Shown here piece after piece: positions 45,635-55,761 of a stretch of DNA of 64,000 bases. Position numbers and translations under genes: made by a program. Source of the stretch: Macrosoma leucophasiata (Eukaryota; Arthropoda; Insecta; Lepidoptera; Hedylidae); contig JAWQUS010000004.1 of assembly GCA_036365455.1 (NCBI GenBank), forward strand, positions 131,501-195,500, written 5' to 3'. The notes below the pieces were generated by a model that saw nothing but the letters and a program-made list of their open reading frames with translations, did not search any database and was not told the DNA's origin. Within the stretch, counting starts at the first letter, position 1, and every line of letters begins with the position of its first letter.

Positions 45635-48600
45635 GTACGCATCGGGGAAATCAGTATGAGACCGAACTGGGAAGACTGTCTTAATAGTAGGAATAGTGAC
45701 TGGTTCGTTGGTTTAGGCTGAGCCTGAAAAAGATGATAATGGGTATTTCGGCGAAGAAATTCCCGATAGCAGTACATGTTAAATGCACAAGTGCACTCTA
45801 TTGCCTCACTCTCATGGCCCATGTGTCGGCAATTCTATTCGATCGATCGGAGAGAGATCGGGGCAGGATTGACGGCTTAACGTGCTCTTCGAGACTCGGG
45901 AACTAGGTGCTAAGCTGCTGAGTTTTCTTTTTTTTCTGTACAAGGAAAGATAATATTCAGCATCGCGAATTCTTCCATTAGACCAACTAACCAGCAGTCA
46001 ATAATACTATCAGTAGTATAGTGGTAACAGGTCAACATCATGAAAAAGAAAACTAAAATTCGATCGATTCGAATTTATTGACTTATCTGCACTATAACGG
46101 TAGTATTCAGTGCTTACGTGTTCCAGTTAAATAAATAGCTACAACCAGAAAATTCTTGCCTGGAAACCAGATTAGACCACAAGCTGTGACTACACATATG
46201 TTTTTTGGGTTTTTCTTTGTGTGACTTATCATCAAAAATGAAAGAACACACCTTAGGTACATGTCACCGTCTAACAGTAAGTTTGAACAACATTCAGCGA
46301 CAGATAGATTAGGTAGTGCAGTTGTGCAAATGTTCTCGAGCGTCGACACTGGAACTGTACCACCAGTGGAATAAAAACTACGCGCTACCTGACGGTCATA
46401 TTGCTAAATGTACTAGACAGGTGCAAAAATGTTATAATAGTCAACACCGTTTAATTTCATTATGAAATCCAATTTAATTGTGTTAGAAACTATTGAAAAA
46501 TCGACAAACAATAGTTGTAAGTAATTGCAGCCAATGCCACTGATTGTATCTTAAATGATAACTAAAATAGAGATGTATTTTATTGCGCCAATTTATTCTT
46601 TACATTTTCATGTCGATTTCGCTGCATTATTGTATTACTTAGTCTCTCTATTCGATGACTTAGTCACCGCGGCACGAAATAACTGAACACTGTATTTTAT
46701 CCAATTAGTTGCGTATTAAATAATAAAAAAAAACAATGTTTGTTCATGGTTTACTACCAATTTATAATTAATTTGGAATAGAGAAAGGTTGAACACTGGC
46801 AACGGGGTAAATTATGAACATGTGTCAGAAATGTATATAGCCCCGACCCACTCTATGTACCTACAATAAGCATGTACAACAATAGGGATGATGACTAGGT
46901 ATGAATCAACTACCTTGTATCATATCACATAAAAGCGACTTGCAAATGAGATATAATGATACAAAAATTATGAAAATTCGAGTTGAATCGTATGAGATAG
47001 AAGAACTTAAAAGTGTCGAAAATTCGTGAACATAAAAGTTAAGTTTAAATTAAAAATAATTTCACTTTTACATTCTATAAACGATATCCAACAAATTTTA
47101 ATAAGAATGTTTTTACAAAAACGCAGTATTGACGAAGATATTTTAAAATGTTTTGATTTCACCATCCAATTCACAAGTTTTAACTCTAACGTGACGTCAG
47201 AATAGAGTATCATTTTGAGCCGTTTTGAGTCGTTTCACAACTCGCAACGTTTTGAATCGGTTTATCTTTAAAATTATTAGCTATTGAGTAGACGTTTCAA
47301 AGACAATATTCATTTATTTTTCCTATACTTTTTGAAACCACAATTAAAAAAAATAGTCATCATCCCTATTATAAAAAATACTCTAAACAATATTTAGCTG
47401 TAAACTAAATTTGATTCAATCTTACATTTTTTTTGTTTTGTAGTACCTAATATAACCTATAGGTTAAAATCCCATAACACAAACATTTCGTTTATCGAGT
47501 TTATGCTGCAAACCCATTTTTTACGCATATTTATGATCCAGAGAATATAAATCCACTAGGTTGCCTATCAAAATGTGGCCGCAAGTATTTTTAAATAATT
47601 TTTTATTTATTTATTTTTGGGACAAAATTTCCTTGACTTGTTTTTTCAATAAAATATCGTCCACTTCACGGCAATATATGTAAAGACTCTGAAAAATCAC
47701 GGCAGCCGTTGCGCACTTGGCCGCACCTCTTCGCAGCCAGGTGTAAACAGGTATGATCAAGGAAACGTTTTTACGTTCATAACGTACATTAATTAGTTAT
47801 ATATCAAATTAAAGCTATTTTTTTCTCATTATTATGGTATGCAGTTGCCAAATTAAATCTGGTCGAAAATAAGGGTTGCTGGCTGTTAAAGATGGTTAAT
47901 ATTGTAAATAGAGTGAAAAATATCTAGCGCGTAACATCACCAGTCAGACGAGGACAGCGATACGACGCTTGCAAATCCATTGCGCATGCGTGGGATGCTA
48001 GTTTTCTCAACTATCAAATAACTTTATTAATGTAAAATTACATGATTTAAAGATGAAGGCGTGTTTTCTGTGTGACAAAACAAGCAACGTACATGACTTT
48101 AATGATGCATCATTCAAAAAGTGTTCGTGAATTTTATTGTTTCGTCGTAAGAAAAAATATAAATATGCCGACACTTTATTAACAATTGAATCCACCGATG
48201 CTTTTGGATATCATACAGTGTTTAAATAAAAACAGTTTTGAAGAAAAAATAAAGATGAATTTGAAAATTTTTGCAAAACACAAGAAGTAAGTAAAATTTT
48301 AATTGAATTTAAGAATAACTAGCAGTGCCTGCGACTTCGTCCGCGTAGAATTTCACACAAAAACTGTAAAAAATGTTGATTTGTTTTTACACGGTAAATA
48401 GACCAAAACATTTTTTACAATTTTTGTCTGTCTGTCTGTCTGTTTGTTCCGGCTAATCTCGGGAACGGGTGCCGGGTGGACCGATTTTGACTGGACTTTC
48501 ACTGGCAGATAGCCCGTGTAATGAGGAGTAACTTACTTTTATTTCTATCTTCTTCGTCCGCGTAGATACTGAACAATATTTTTGTTAAACTCTACGCGGA

Positions 48601-51600
48601 CGAAGTCGCGGGCACATCTAGTTATTTTTAAATTCTATTAAAATTTTACTTACTTTTTGTGTTCAGTAAAATTTTTGAAATTCATCATCTTTTTTCTTCA
48701 AAACTGTTTTTTTTAAAACACTGTATGATATCCAAAAGCATCGGTGGATTCAATTGTTAATAAAGTGTCGGCATATTTATATATTTTCTTACGACGAAAT
48801 AATAACATTCACGAACACTTTTGTATGATGCATCATTAAAGTCATGTACGTTGCTTGTTTTGTCACACAGAAAACACGCCTTCATCTTTAAATCATTTAA
48901 TTTTACATTAATAAAGTAATTTGATAGTTTAGAAAAGTAGCATCCCACGCATGCGCAATGAATTTACAAGCGTCGTATCGCTGTCCTCGTCTGACTGGTG
49001 ATGTTACGCGCTAGCTATTTTTCACTCTATTTACAATATTAACCATCTTTAACAGCCAGCAATCCTTATTTGCGGCCAGATTTAATTTGGCAACTGCATA
49101 CCATAATAATGAGAAAAAAATAGCTTTAATTTGATATATAACTAATTAATGTACGTTATGAACGTAAAAACGTTTCCTTGATCATACCTGTTTACACCTG
49201 GCTGCGAAGAGGTGCGGCCAAGTGCGCAACGGCTGCCGTGATTTTTCAGAGTCTTTACATATATTGCCGTGAAGTGGACGATATTTTATTGAAAAAACAA
49301 GTCAAGGAAATTTTGTCCCAAAAATAAATAAATAAAAAATTATTTAAAAATACTTGCGGCCACATTTTGATAGGCAACCTAGTGGATTTATATTCTCTGG
49401 ATCATAAATATGCGTAAAAAATGGGTTTGCAGCATAAACTCGATGAACGAAATGTTTGTGTTATGGGATTTTAACCTATTACTTTTAATTTTTTTAAGTT
49501 TTTACAAAATGGTCGCAAAGTGTCAACAATCAATAGTTAAACATCAAGCTTTTTTGCAACGAAATGAGGTAAGTAACGACTGGGGGTAACGATTTCACCA
49601 GAATCTGGCAGATTCTTAATACTCCAATGCAAAAGTTGGTAATTGCCACAATGCATTTATATAAATGAAAAAAAAAAGAGGTAGAATTTCCTAACAAAAA
49701 AAAATATTGTGCGAATTAATGTTTTAATTAATGCAATTGCGAAACCACGAGCGATCACTCAAGTTCTTTTAAAAAATTAAAATAATAAGACAAAGTTAGT
49801 CCTAATACACATTTTTTTGTTTAGTTTTATTATTTTGCCATTTGCCCTAGTCTGGTGTACAATTTACTTAAATAACCCAACGGAAAAGACCACGATGAGC
49901 CTATCTCGTCAAGCTGGAAGCAAATACAGGTCAATTCACTCAATTACACGAGTAGGTGGTATCGCGTGTCAAAGCCACTCTTCAATAACCATTACAAGTT
50001 TAATTGTCTTGTTTTGTCTTGAGAATACTCATTCGACAAGCTATTATATTATTTCTTTGTTTCCTCTCTGCGCGTGCGCAAACAAATGATTTGGTTTATT
50101 GATTGCAAATATGTTTATGTTGGATAAAAAACACAGGATCACATACTTCATTTTATTTAGTTAACATTATATTTTAAAGTACTATTAGGAACTGGCCGCT
50201 TGACCTTATAAGGTGCTAATAAATACTACATTTGTTAATTAATTGATATGTAATAATTACTATGATGACTAAGTTCCATGACTGTACCTTCTAGCTGCTT
50301 GATATCTTCATCGATGTATATTGTTTAAATAAAAATATTGTAACGGATGTAGGTGTTTAGGTTTGAACTAAAAGTATTTTTAAAATCAAAGTGACCTTGG
50401 CCATGTTTTACCAATAGTCCCGCTGAAATGACAGTTTGTCTGATTTACCTACACTTAAAATCCCGTTTATATTATACTTAGGTAATATATAATATTTATA
50501 CGTTTACTTCGTAGTATTTATTAATTCGTAGTGAACGTATAAATATTATGTATTAATAGGTAGGCGATCGCAGTAAGGGTAGTTGTATCGCGGGAAGCTG
50601 CTGCTCATTCGACGTTATTATGTTTACTACTGCTCTCGCTAATGGAATGGTTTGACCGCCATTGTTCGGTTGAGTGACTGCACTTGCGGAGGAATTCTCC
50701 TCCACCAGACGATGGAGGCGTCACGTCCGGGCAGCTAGATTAATGCGACTGACTTTTTAGCAAATCCATTTCACAATAAATTATGTGCCACTGATATGTT
50801 TAAGAATTGTTTATACCGTATTGGTGTATAAAACAAATGTCGCAGCACTTGTGGGCGTCTTTGTGCTTCATTAAGGATACCGCGAAAATAATTTATAGAA
50901 TCCACACCAATAAAAACAAAAGCTATCATATTTTTTTATTTTCATTAAATTAATTTGTTTTCCCACATTCGGAAGTGAAAGTGAAGCTCAAAGAGTCTTC
51001 GATCTTCGAAAGAAGGGTTGAAAGAAGTCAGCCTAACAATGTTCCCTTTGTGTTCCAGGAGACGCTTGCTACTCTGAACCTGGGCGCCCCCGGCTCGGAG
51101 CTGAGCGAACGCAACAAGCGCACCATCGGCATCCTGCGGCAGCTGTTCCCCACGCTCACACAGGTAACATCTCCACTCCTTCTATAGGATCCTGCAGCCG
51201 AATTCTGTAACTCGGTCCAGATCGGTCTACCGAGACGGTCAACCATCAATCAGCAACGGCAGTACCTACATTGTTGTTTTTCTAAAATCATCTTAATTGT
51301 CACGTTACGTCAAAACATCAATCTACTGTAACGTGGCTATCGAATTAATGTCAACTGAGACACACAATACCTACACCTCCCGGGTTGCGACCGCCTATCG
51401 AAATTTTTGTCAACATAGGTAGTTGTTGGTGACAATTTTTCAGGTCAATTTGACCCTCCTTTAAAAACAAATGTTATAATGTGACTGAAGGTCTGGCTTC
51501 CATAAGTGATAACAAGCTTATTATATCTAACATAATAAGCTTAATGTTTTTATAATAATAATGGCAACCCATTAAAAGCGCGACTGCTGTGCACGAGTCT

Positions 51601-54600
51601 CTCCCCTTTTTGGGAGGAGGCCTGGAGCTTACTCCACCTTGCTGCTCCAAAGATTATCATTATTGCTTTTACAAATTGAAATGAAAAATTGACAGCAATA
51701 ACAACGTCGGCAATAATTTCGATAGGCGGTCACACCTCAGAGGTACACAAAGTATGCTCTGCTAAGCCCTGGGGCTCCTAAGGCATCAGGTGAAAATTAA
51801 TACGTTTATTTATATTTAATGTATCTATCTACTATAATATTTGTTGATATTTCTTTTATAGACGCATCCTTTAGCATTTAAAATAATTGAAAATAACCCA
51901 TATACATAAAATTAGTGTAAGGTAATTCCTAAATCTTTGGCTTCAACTCCTTAAACACGGTTTAGTGATTTGAATAAATAATAAAACACTCAAAAAAGCT
52001 GGTGAAATTATAAGCAACACAGCTTTCGCCTTACGCTTTTACCATTCCCGGTCTCGGTACGTAATTAAGCCTTGAATATATGTAATTAACGCTTCGCACA
52101 TTGCATCTCTCTCACAGGCACTCTTGAGATCATCCCTGACTCCAGCCAGGCAACAAAATATATGTTTAGGGGACTAAATGCTTAGCACTGATACGAAATA
52201 AAAATTGCGAGAGCTAATAACGGTGCTAAGGGTAGTGTATGTTCTAGATAATCGAACAGAAGGTACAGCAGATCACAAGCATGGTATTGTCGACATTCGG
52301 GCCGGTGGTGCTCCGCGCATTCCTGGGCAACAGGAACGGCGGCGGCGGCGGCGGCGGCGGCGGCAACACCAACGGAGGCAGCGGCACCGTCGAGCTCGAG
52401 GACGAGGACGACGATGACGACGATGAAAACGAAGACGAAGCTACCACCACCACCACCACCACGATGGCGCCCGAAAGACGAAAGCGTGCGCTGTTCTTCC
52501 TGCCGGTATGAGCGTCGCACTATCGCGCACTATCAGCCTGCCAGAGGACGGCAGAGCGGACGCGCGCAGACCGCGCGTCTCCATCGTCACGTCATGTCAC
52601 CCCATCGCATCGCCCAGCCACCGACCATCTCATGATCACCGCCTCACAATCGTTACGCAGCTGACCGTTGACTCGTTTCACAGAATGCCGTCGCCGACGA
52701 GAACCAACTGCTGTCCGGCGCGGAGTCTCAGCAAGCGGAGGTGCGAGTGGCCTTCGGAGACAACCAGGCGGCCGCCAGCGAGGACCAGCAGGCCGCGGCG
52801 CAGACCAACTCCGCCTCCATCGACGAGATCACGTTAGACGACGCTGACGACAGCGAGGAGAACAGAAACAAGAGGTGACGCTTTTGACATAATATTGAGA
52901 CTGTTCGATTGTATCGCTAGCTTTGTGCAGTTAATCGAATCGTGACGAAACAGTCACAATTCTATAAAGATAAGAATAGAAATAAATTTCTCTTTATGTT
53001 ACGTTTAACTGTACTCTACGTTTCAACAAGTTGGTGCTTGTTTATTGCACTGTTTGCGTCGTGTGTTAATATGATTAAAAACAAATTGTGCAAATTAAAT
53101 CAACATACAAAATTTATTATTATTAAAATATCCAGAAACGTTGAAACTTTACACTCAAAAGTGGTTTTACTGTATAAAATGTAAGTCTTCCTCAGATGAA
53201 TTATAACTATATATGGGTAAAATTCAGCAGTAGATACACTACAAACATACCTCCCACTTCAAATTAAATATAACCTTCATGATACGCCCACTTTCATATT
53301 ATAAAACATCATAGACCACCTTTTGCCTCAAATTAAAACCATAACACCGTATTACTATGTTAAACAGAGTAACTTTAAGTTATTGTGTAATTATTACGAG
53401 AAATAGTGTTATCTAATAAAGGCATAAAACGCAATAATCTGTGTAATTAACGACCCTGCTCTAACATCTGTTGTAACATTCTATCAGAATACAAAAAGCT
53501 TCTACTAAGTCGATACTTATTACATTTTATATATTCAGGTAAAAGTAACACGATACTTCATATTCGTAATTCAATCAAATTATTACCCGTGTGTTAGATG
53601 TTAGCCAATATTGCATTACCTTCGACATGGAACAATAGGTCGATCGAGAGTGAGCGTATTGTGAGTTTTTGCGATAGTTTTCAGTTCGCACGATACGATT
53701 TCTTTTCATCAGTACCATGCACAAGTAAAGCACGTTGAACTTTGTAACTAACAATGTATTTGAATATGAGAATGACCCAAGATCTAGATACTGTTACAAG
53801 GCTATTGACGCTTACGCCCGCAAATTATTTACAACAGAAATTACTAGACCGTTTAAAATCATTTCTTATACCGTGTTCCCCTTGAACTAAAAACCTGGAA
53901 AGGTGATTTGTTCTTGATTGGCGTCGAACAAAAGTAAGAAGTAAGTCTTCATTTTGTGCATTCCAGATTCCTGAGTTTCGGAGGATCCGGCGGTTCCTCC
54001 GGCGGCGGCGGCTCAGGGAACTTCCTATTTGACATTGTCAGAGTATGTATTACTGACTAACAAAATTTATTCTCTATCTTTAGAGGAAGGAAGCCCTTTC
54101 TATAATTCTCTACCTCTTTCTAACTTCTTATGTCTTCATTCATTTTCTTATTTGTTTTAATCACCAATTACATTTTAATTTTAACAATCATTTCCACATG
54201 TCATAATTACTTAACATTTCAATTTAGGTTTTTCGCCAGATACACAACATTTTCAAAATCTTTAATCTAATATACGAAATACTGTTTCTTACCACCAACA
54301 TCATTACACCAACAATCCCGGTAAGCCAAATGCTACGGAGAATAGTGTGCGAGCGCGAAGAGTTGATGTTGCAGCGTCCGGCGGAGGCGATGGCCCGCGC
54401 CGCCGGCTCCGCCTTCAGGTTGTTCGCCGGCACCGACTCTCTCAACGTCGGCCTCACCGCCTCCCACACCGCCACCCTGGACCAGAACGCCCAACAAGTA
54501 TACTCGTAGATGCTGTACTCAAGCTTTTGTAGTCCGTAGATCGTTGGACGCAGCTGTATCGTCGTCGATTAGTACGTTATGTAGGTAGGCGTTACCCATC

Positions 54601-55761
54601 GTCCTATTGTTATCGAAATTTTCTCCTGTTTCCTTCGTTACTTCCTCTTCCTGCTTGTAGAAGTAACCACGCACATATTCATCTTACACTGTTGTTAGAT
54701 TAACCTTGTTCCGGAAGACGACCTCGTAAGTAATGCATATTTAATGGTTCAGTCTACAAAAATGTTGTTTTGTAACGAGAACTTTTAATCAATAGAAGGA
54801 AATCATTGATTGCGCTTGTCCATGATTGATACCGTGTTAAATTGAATGTGAATAGCAGTGTTCAGTCAAGGCGAGGCCTATTAGATTTGGTTGCCAATGT
54901 CATAAGTAACAAATTATATCATATTTCTTATAAACATTAATATTATAGCATATGATTCGCAAGTTAAGTTTAGTTCCACATAGTCACAAAAATAATAATT
55001 TATCTACTTTTTTGAAACATCAAAAAAGTAGATTTTTTTTTTTTTTTTTTTTTATGTAATGGAAGTGGTAAACAAGCATGCAGTTCACATTGATGTTAAG
55101 TGATGACTGCAGCCTATAGACACCCACACAAAGACCAAGGTCAAAATGCAGATGCGTTACCACTCCTGAGGCCTAAGGTCTTATGCCTCTGTGCCGGAAA
55201 TTACAGGGCCATTTTCATTATATTATATTATATACAACATCATTTTACATTATATTATATACAACAATCTTTATTCAAGTTATTTCACGCATTCGTCGTC
55301 GATCTGATAAAAAATAAATTAACTAAACTATAATTTATGATTCATTTTAAATTTTTAAGTTGTGAAAGTGCTAAACAAATATACAATTATTATTCACATT
55401 TAAAGAAAATAAAAATAAATTTCTCAAAGTCTGAGTCTAGTTCAATTCTAACCGAACGCTGAATGGAGCCCGGTTCATCTCTACCACCATTAGAATGAAG
55501 TGTTAATTTTATACCAAATTGCAGTTGGTAGCGGGTTCATCGTCCGGGTCCTCATCCGGTGACGCGGCTGCTGAAGGCGAGGACGCGGGCGCGGCCAAGG
55601 GCGACAACCTGACCGAGGGCGTCCCCGGGCCCATCACCCGGCTGTTCATCATCGCCAACCGCGGCATCGCCAACCTCATCCAAGACCTCATACTTCGTAT
55701 CGCGCAGACTTCCGAGAGAATAGTCAACTTCAAGGCGCGATTGATCACCTCCATCATTTAG
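45485..55761 (+). CDS. secreted pro-protein, 420 aa, seven coding exons (family not recognised)
   Basis: Exons 45485-45634, 51059-51163, 52272-52505, 52684-52874, 53967-54042, 54228-54497 and 55525-55761 join in frame (introns in phase 0,0,0,2,0,0), every intron GT-AG, giving 1263 nt. Residues 1-17 form a signal peptide (MRRAVYLLAILAMAAAA), followed by a Pro/Ala-rich stretch. RxKR furin-type sites end at residues 71, 157 and 227. A nine-Gly run (108-116), an acidic run (126-141), seven Thr (143-149) and Gly/Ser linkers separate three hydrophobic or amphipathic blocks (about 72-104, 245-283, 375-420). There is a single cysteine (292). Exons are GC-rich and coding-like against AT-rich introns. 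The likely product is secreted and cleaved into several chains; its function is unknown to me. Expression and cleavage are inferred. Confidence 0.75.
46095..46372 (-). repeat. interspersed retroposon, family A, highly diverged
   Basis: Recognisable only in parts: ggtagtattcagtgcttacg-like and gcagttgtgcaaatgttctc, then ctggaactgtaccaccagtg. The edges are uncertain. Confidence 0.45.
48053..48235 (+). pseudogene. decayed CxxC protein fragment, left palindrome arm
   Basis: The plus frame starts MKACFLCDKTSNVHDFNDAS and then meets a stop after a one-base difference; further in, FGYHTVF can be read in another frame. CxxC near the start and a later GYHT resemble an uncharacterised zinc-binding-type protein family of insect mobile elements. 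The family link is from memory of the pattern and uncertain. Confidence 0.45.
48757..48948 (-). pseudogene. decayed CxxC protein fragment, right palindrome arm
   Basis: The mirror copy of the left-arm fragment. Here a 63-codon frame stays open and includes KACFLCDKTSNVHDFNDAS followed by VRECYYFVVRKYINMP and a stop. It is truncated relative to any plausible full protein. Confidence 0.45.
51059..51163 (+). CDS. coding exon 2: first furin-type site
   Basis: Residues 51-85. The acceptor is gtgttccag and the donor cag|gtaaca. It encodes ELSERNKRTIGILRQLFPTL, with the RNKR site ending at residue 71. Confidence 0.8.
51164..52271 (+). other. intron 2 with 5S-derived SINE fragment
   Basis: A minus-strand 5S-SINE 3' fragment lies at 51546-51650. 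The rest is AT-rich without features. Confidence 0.65.
51546..51650 (-). repeat. 5S-derived SINE, 3' fragment
   Basis: Reverse complement of the 6.2-kb element's tail: ataataataatggcaaccca, gcacgagtctctcccctttt and aggcctggagcttactccac. Confidence 0.75.
52272..52505 (+). CDS. coding exon 3: hydrophobic block, poly-Gly, acidic and Thr runs, second furin-type site
   Basis: Residues 86-163. The acceptor is tacagcag and the donor ccg|gtatga. It contains a ggc triplet array (52340-52363) coding nine Gly, a Glu/Asp run, an acc array coding seven Thr, and ERRKRALFFLP with the RRKR site ending at 157. The triplet arrays are likely to vary in length among individuals. Confidence 0.8.
52684..52874 (+). 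CDS. coding exon 4: Gln/Ala/acidic propeptide-like segment, third furin-type site
   Basis: Residues 164-226 plus two bases of 227. The acceptor is gtttcacag and the donor aagag|gtgacg. Without splicing the frame would stop at once (agg tga), which supports the donor. It ends ENRNKR. Confidence 0.8.
52875..53966 (+). other. intron 4
   Basis: AT-rich. The 80-codon ORF at 52942-53184 inside it is AT-driven. No repeat recognised. Confidence 0.6.
53967..54042 (+). CDS. coding exon 5: Gly/Ser linker
   Basis: Completes Arg 227 and encodes residues 228-252 (FLSFGGSGGSSGGGGSGNFL, FDIVR). The acceptor is gtgcattccag and the donor aga|gtatgt. Confidence 0.8.
54228..54497 (+). CDS. coding exon 6: hydrophobic block and helical segment
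   Basis: Residues 253-342. The acceptor is aatttag and the donor caa|gtatac. It holds VFRQIHNIFKIFNLIYEILF and, further on, the only cysteine (292). An internal donor-like ccg|gtaagc at 54320/54321 is also in phase 0. If the final donor is not used, the frame stops three codons later (tag at 54507). Confidence 0.75.
54498..55524 (+). other. intron 6 with family A insertion
   Basis: AT-rich apart from the retroposon at 55030-55213. Confidence 0.65.
55030..55213 (-). repeat. interspersed retroposon, family A, young-looking
   Basis: It has a 20-base poly-T run at its left edge (the A tail on the minus strand) and closely matches the 31.2-kb copy. It is truncated at the cggaaattacagggcca block. 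The intact tail suggests recent insertion. Confidence 0.85.
55525..55761 (+). CDS. coding exon 7: linker and C-terminal amphipathic block
   Basis: Residues 343-420 and the stop. The acceptor is ccaaattgcag. A Ser/Gly and acidic linker leads into PITRLFIIANRGIANLIQDL and a basic, Ile-rich end ARLITSII. Confidence 0.82.
   Translation: MVAGSSSGSSSGDAAAEGEDAGAAKGDNLTEGVPGPITRLFIIANRGIANLIQDLILRIAQTSERIVNFKARLITSII

Larger units (their letters stand above)
47459..49479. repeat. 2-kb palindrome: inverted repeat with ~890-bp arms, 241-bp spacer
   Basis: Left arm 47459-48349 and right arm 48591-49479 are reverse complements from end to end with only scattered substitutions and short indels (for example cgtttatcga against cgttcatcga). 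The outer ends are ataggttaaaatcccataac and its complement gttatgggattttaacctat. The inner ends are RTE-type termini (ctagcagtgcctgcgacttc / cgcgggcacatctag). The spacer holds RTE-like sequence with tgtctgtctgtctgtctg and ggaccgattttgactgga, plus a third inverted cttcgtccgcgtaga at 48551-48565. No convincing target-site duplication was found. It lies inside intron 1, so a transcript would fold into a very long duplex. Confidence 0.92.
45635..51058 (+). other. intron 1 (5.4 kb) with SINE and 2-kb palindrome
   Basis: Holds a family A copy (46095-46372), the long palindrome (47459-49479) and otherwise AT-rich DNA. The stretches 46373-47458 and 49480-51058 hold no recognised feature. The 90-codon ORF at 49817-50089 is not convincing. 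Confidence 0.65.

Noticed and set aside
52182..52635. Several overlapping ORFs around exon 3 on both strands
   Set aside because: They are shadows of the triplet arrays in exon 3 of the spliced gene.
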